From Rhodanobacter sp. Soil772 (GTDB lineage: Bacteria; Pseudomonadota; Gammaproteobacteria; Xanthomonadales; Rhodanobacteraceae): DNA of 64,000 nucleotides. The position numbers were made by a program, and so were the translations under genes. Below are positions 62,356 through 64,000 of this stretch, piece after piece. The notes below the pieces were generated by a model. The model searched no databases. It had not been told where the DNA came from and worked only from the letters and a program-made list of their open reading frames with translations. The number at the start of each line of letters is the position of its first letter. The first letter of the stretch is position 1. The stretch is from contig NZ_LMSK01000002.1 in assembly GCF_001428385.1 (NCBI RefSeq), positions 836,704 through 900,703 on the forward strand, given 5' to 3'.

Positions 62356-63476
62356 CCTGCCCTCCGCCGCCGGTCGTCGAGCACCTGCGCATAGGCATCG
62401 GCCCAGCGGCGGCCCAGCGCGGCGAACGACAGCGTGGCGTCGAAGTGGGCGCGCACCTGCGCCGGCGATGGCCGGTTCGCCGCGACATCGACCAGCGCCT
62501 CGGCCAACTGCGCGGCGTCGCCGCAGGGCCATAGGCGACCGACGCGGCCATCATCGGTCAGCGCGCGGAACGCGGGGATGTCGGTGACCACCGGCGCCAC
62601 GCCGCAGGCCAGCGCCTCCAGCAGCGCATAGCCGCAGCTCTCGGCATGGCTGCCGGCGACGAACAGGTCCGCGGCCTGCATCAGCGTCTCGACCCGCGCG
62701 TGCGCCAGCTTGCCGAGCAGATGCACGCGCCCGGCCAGCCGCGGATCGCGCGCGATGCGCTGCTGCATTACATCGAGCAGCGGCGCGTTGCCGAACGCGC
62801 ACCACAGCTGCAGGTCGGGCAGACGCAGCGCAGCGCCGGCCACGCCGTCGAGCACGCTCAGCGGATCCTTGCCGGGGTTCAGATGGCCGACCCACAGCAC
62901 GCAGGGGTCACCGTGCAGGCCGGTTTCGGCGCGCGCGCGGGCGCGATCGCCCGGCGTGAAGCGGCTGCTGGATTCGGGGATCGCGAACAGCCGCGTCTGC
63001 GGCGCGAACAGGCCGGCGCGGGTGAACGGCTGCGCCATGTCGACCGCGGTGAAGGCGATGCCCGCGGCCGCCGCGTACCGGCGCCGCCACCACGGCCGTC
63101 GCCACCAACGTGGCAGCCGGTCGGCGTGGTCCTGGATCACGATCGGCAACTGCGGCAGGTGTTGCGCCAGGGCGAACGCGTCGGCGGCGAAGCCCAGGCC
63201 ATGCACGTGCAGCACGTCGGGCCGGATCTCGTCCAGCACCTCGGCGAGATGGCGCGCGCGGTGCGTGTCGGGCACCGCGACGAAGCGGTAGTCGATGCCG
63301 TTTCGCAGCACGCGCTCCGGGCGCGTCGCCAGCTGGATCACCGACACGCGGGTGCCGGCGCTGGCCACCGCTTCGGCCACATCGGCCAGCGAAGGCCATT
63401 GCTCGAAGACGTCGGCCGAGGCGAGGTTCGCCGGCACCGGCAGGAAATTGATCTGCGCCACGTGCACGGCCGGCAT
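62352..63476 (-). CDS. Glycosyltransferase, GT4 family
   Basis: A 374-residue GT-B enzyme. The N-terminal region has VHVAQINFLPVPANLASADV and RPDVLHVHGLGFAADAFALA; the C-terminal region has VLWVGHLNPGKDPLSVLDGV, VHLLGKLAHARVETLMQAAD and HAESCGYALLEALACGVAPV with the EX7E motif. Unknown sugar and acceptor. It begins four bases after the radical SAM gene, showing one operon of three genes at least. Confidence 0.9.
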   Translation of the reverse strand: MPAVHVAQINFLPVPANLASADVFEQWPSLADVAEAVASAGTRVSVIQLATRPERVLRNGIDYRFVAVPDTHRARHLAEVLDEIRPDVLHVHGLGFAADAFALAQHLPQLPIVIQDHADRLPRWWRRPWWRRRYAAAAGIAFTAVDMAQPFTRAGLFAPQTRLFAIPESSSRFTPGDRARARAETGLHGDPCVLWVGHLNPGKDPLSVLDGVAGAALRLPDLQLWCAFGNAPLLDVMQQRIARDPRLAGRVHLLGKLAHARVETLMQAADLFVAGSHAESCGYALLEALACGVAPVVTDIPAFRALTDDGRVGRLWPCGDAAQLAEALVDVAANRPSPAQVRAHFDATLSFAALGRRWADAYAQVLDDRRRRAG

Positions 63477-63480
63477 CAGC

Positions 63481-64000
63481 CTAGAGGCCCGACACCTGCG
63501 GCATGCGCAGGCGCACCAGCCGGTTCGCCAGGTTCAGTTCCCACGGCCGGTCGTACTTGCGGAAGCGGTAGCGCCACCCGGCCATCGCGCTCAGGTTGCG
63601 CTTGGCCCACGGCGGCGCACGCAGGTCCTGCACCGTGGGATAGCGGCAGCGCAGCACGGTGACGAAGTCGTTGATGCGATGGCGCAGTTTGTCGGTGAGC
63701 CACGGCGCATCGACGTGGCAGGCGTAGTGGACCCAGCGCGGCTGGGTCCACTCGTCCGGCGTGGTGGGGAACACCACCGGCTCGCCGTCGAGGTCGAGCA
63801 GCGGCGCGCCCGGCCGCTTGCTGCGGTCCTTCTCGTGGCGGCTGTGCTCCGGCAGCGGCGTGTAGACGTAGATGACGATCTCGGTCTGCGGGTTGATCCG
63901 CTTCAGCTCGCGGATGAATTCGAAGGTGCGCTCGGTCTCTTCCTCGGTGTTCTCCGGCGGCGCGACCATGAACGACAGCTCGGGGATCACCCCGTAGCGG
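63481..64000 (-). CDS. Radical SAM protein, C-terminal part (cut by window edge)
   Basis: About 173 residues of the C-terminus are in the window. RYGVIPELSFMVAPPENTEE then TERTFEFIRELKRINPQTEI, with IVIYVYTPLP after it, is characteristic of the end of the radical SAM barrel in B12-dependent or HpnJ-like enzymes, where the substrate is often a lipid or sugar. The cluster cysteines lie beyond the edge and were not seen. It precedes two glycosyltransferases, suggesting a glycan or glycolipid pathway. Confidence 0.78.
   Translation of the reverse strand, partial: RYGVIPELSFMVAPPENTEEETERTFEFIRELKRINPQTEIVIYVYTPLPEHSRHEKDRSKRPGAPLLDLDGEPVVFPTTPDEWTQPRWVHYACHVDAPWLTDKLRHRINDFVTVLRCRYPTVQDLRAPPWAKRNLSAMAGWRYRFRKYDRPWELNLANRLVRLRMPQVSGL

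Overview
The window looks like the chromosome of a GC-rich gammaproteobacterium of the Xanthomonadales/Lysobacterales, most likely Rhodanobacteraceae (Rhodanobacter/Dyella-like). This is inferred from gene content: an Oar-type TonB receptor beside a TPR sulfotransferase, a zwf-pgl-edd-eda operon next to a nagQ-nagB-II-nagA operon, an AlgZ/AlgR pair, and REP-like palindromes. No rRNA or tRNA gene was seen.

Layout. 1-4058: end of an RND pump and a BtuB-type receptor behind a clear cobalamin riboswitch. 4475-9318: Oar-like receptor and sulfotransferase. 9406-17600: GlcNAc catabolism (minus strand) divergent from the complete Entner-Doudoroff operon (plus strand); each promoter region carries a TGGTATT-N4-TGGTATT-like direct repeat, so one GntR/HutC regulator may control both. 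18191-27173: a tight six-gene redox operon (diheme cytochrome c lipoprotein, GMC oxidoreductase, two uncharacterised proteins, DyP peroxidase, catalase-like haem protein). 27170-29870: a low-GC and scarred stretch with a truncated operon end, three small envelope genes, a frameshifted transketolase remnant and a short element with inverted ends. 29877-43854: housekeeping and envelope genes (TlpA-like thioredoxin, ECF sigma factor, FolE, DUF4142/cupredoxin pair, S9 peptidase, esterase, AlgZ/AlgR, 6-phosphogluconate dehydrogenase). 43889-49283: a glycoamylase-like protein divergent from a GH94 phosphorylase, probably for beta-1,2-glucans. 49463-51845: NtrB/NtrC.

51912-57739 holds an ABC exporter, an HPr-kinase-like protein, a cobalamin-binding radical SAM protein and a nucleotidyltransferase, a set resembling RiPP or polysaccharide tailoring, without a recognisable precursor peptide. 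61249-64000 holds two GT4 glycosyltransferases and the end of a second radical SAM protein. Between these blocks (58570-61106) lies an integron gene-cassette array: four cassettes (HNH protein, membrane protein, Abi_C-type abortive-infection protein, unknown protein), each followed by an attC site, with no integrase in the window.

The B12 theme recurs: riboswitch-controlled BtuB, one clear B12-binding radical SAM enzyme and one probable. The strongest candidates for new biology are the six-gene redox operon, the integrase-less cassette array, and the orphan kinase/radical SAM/nucleotidyltransferase/exporter locus. Functions here come from reading motifs only; no database search was possible.
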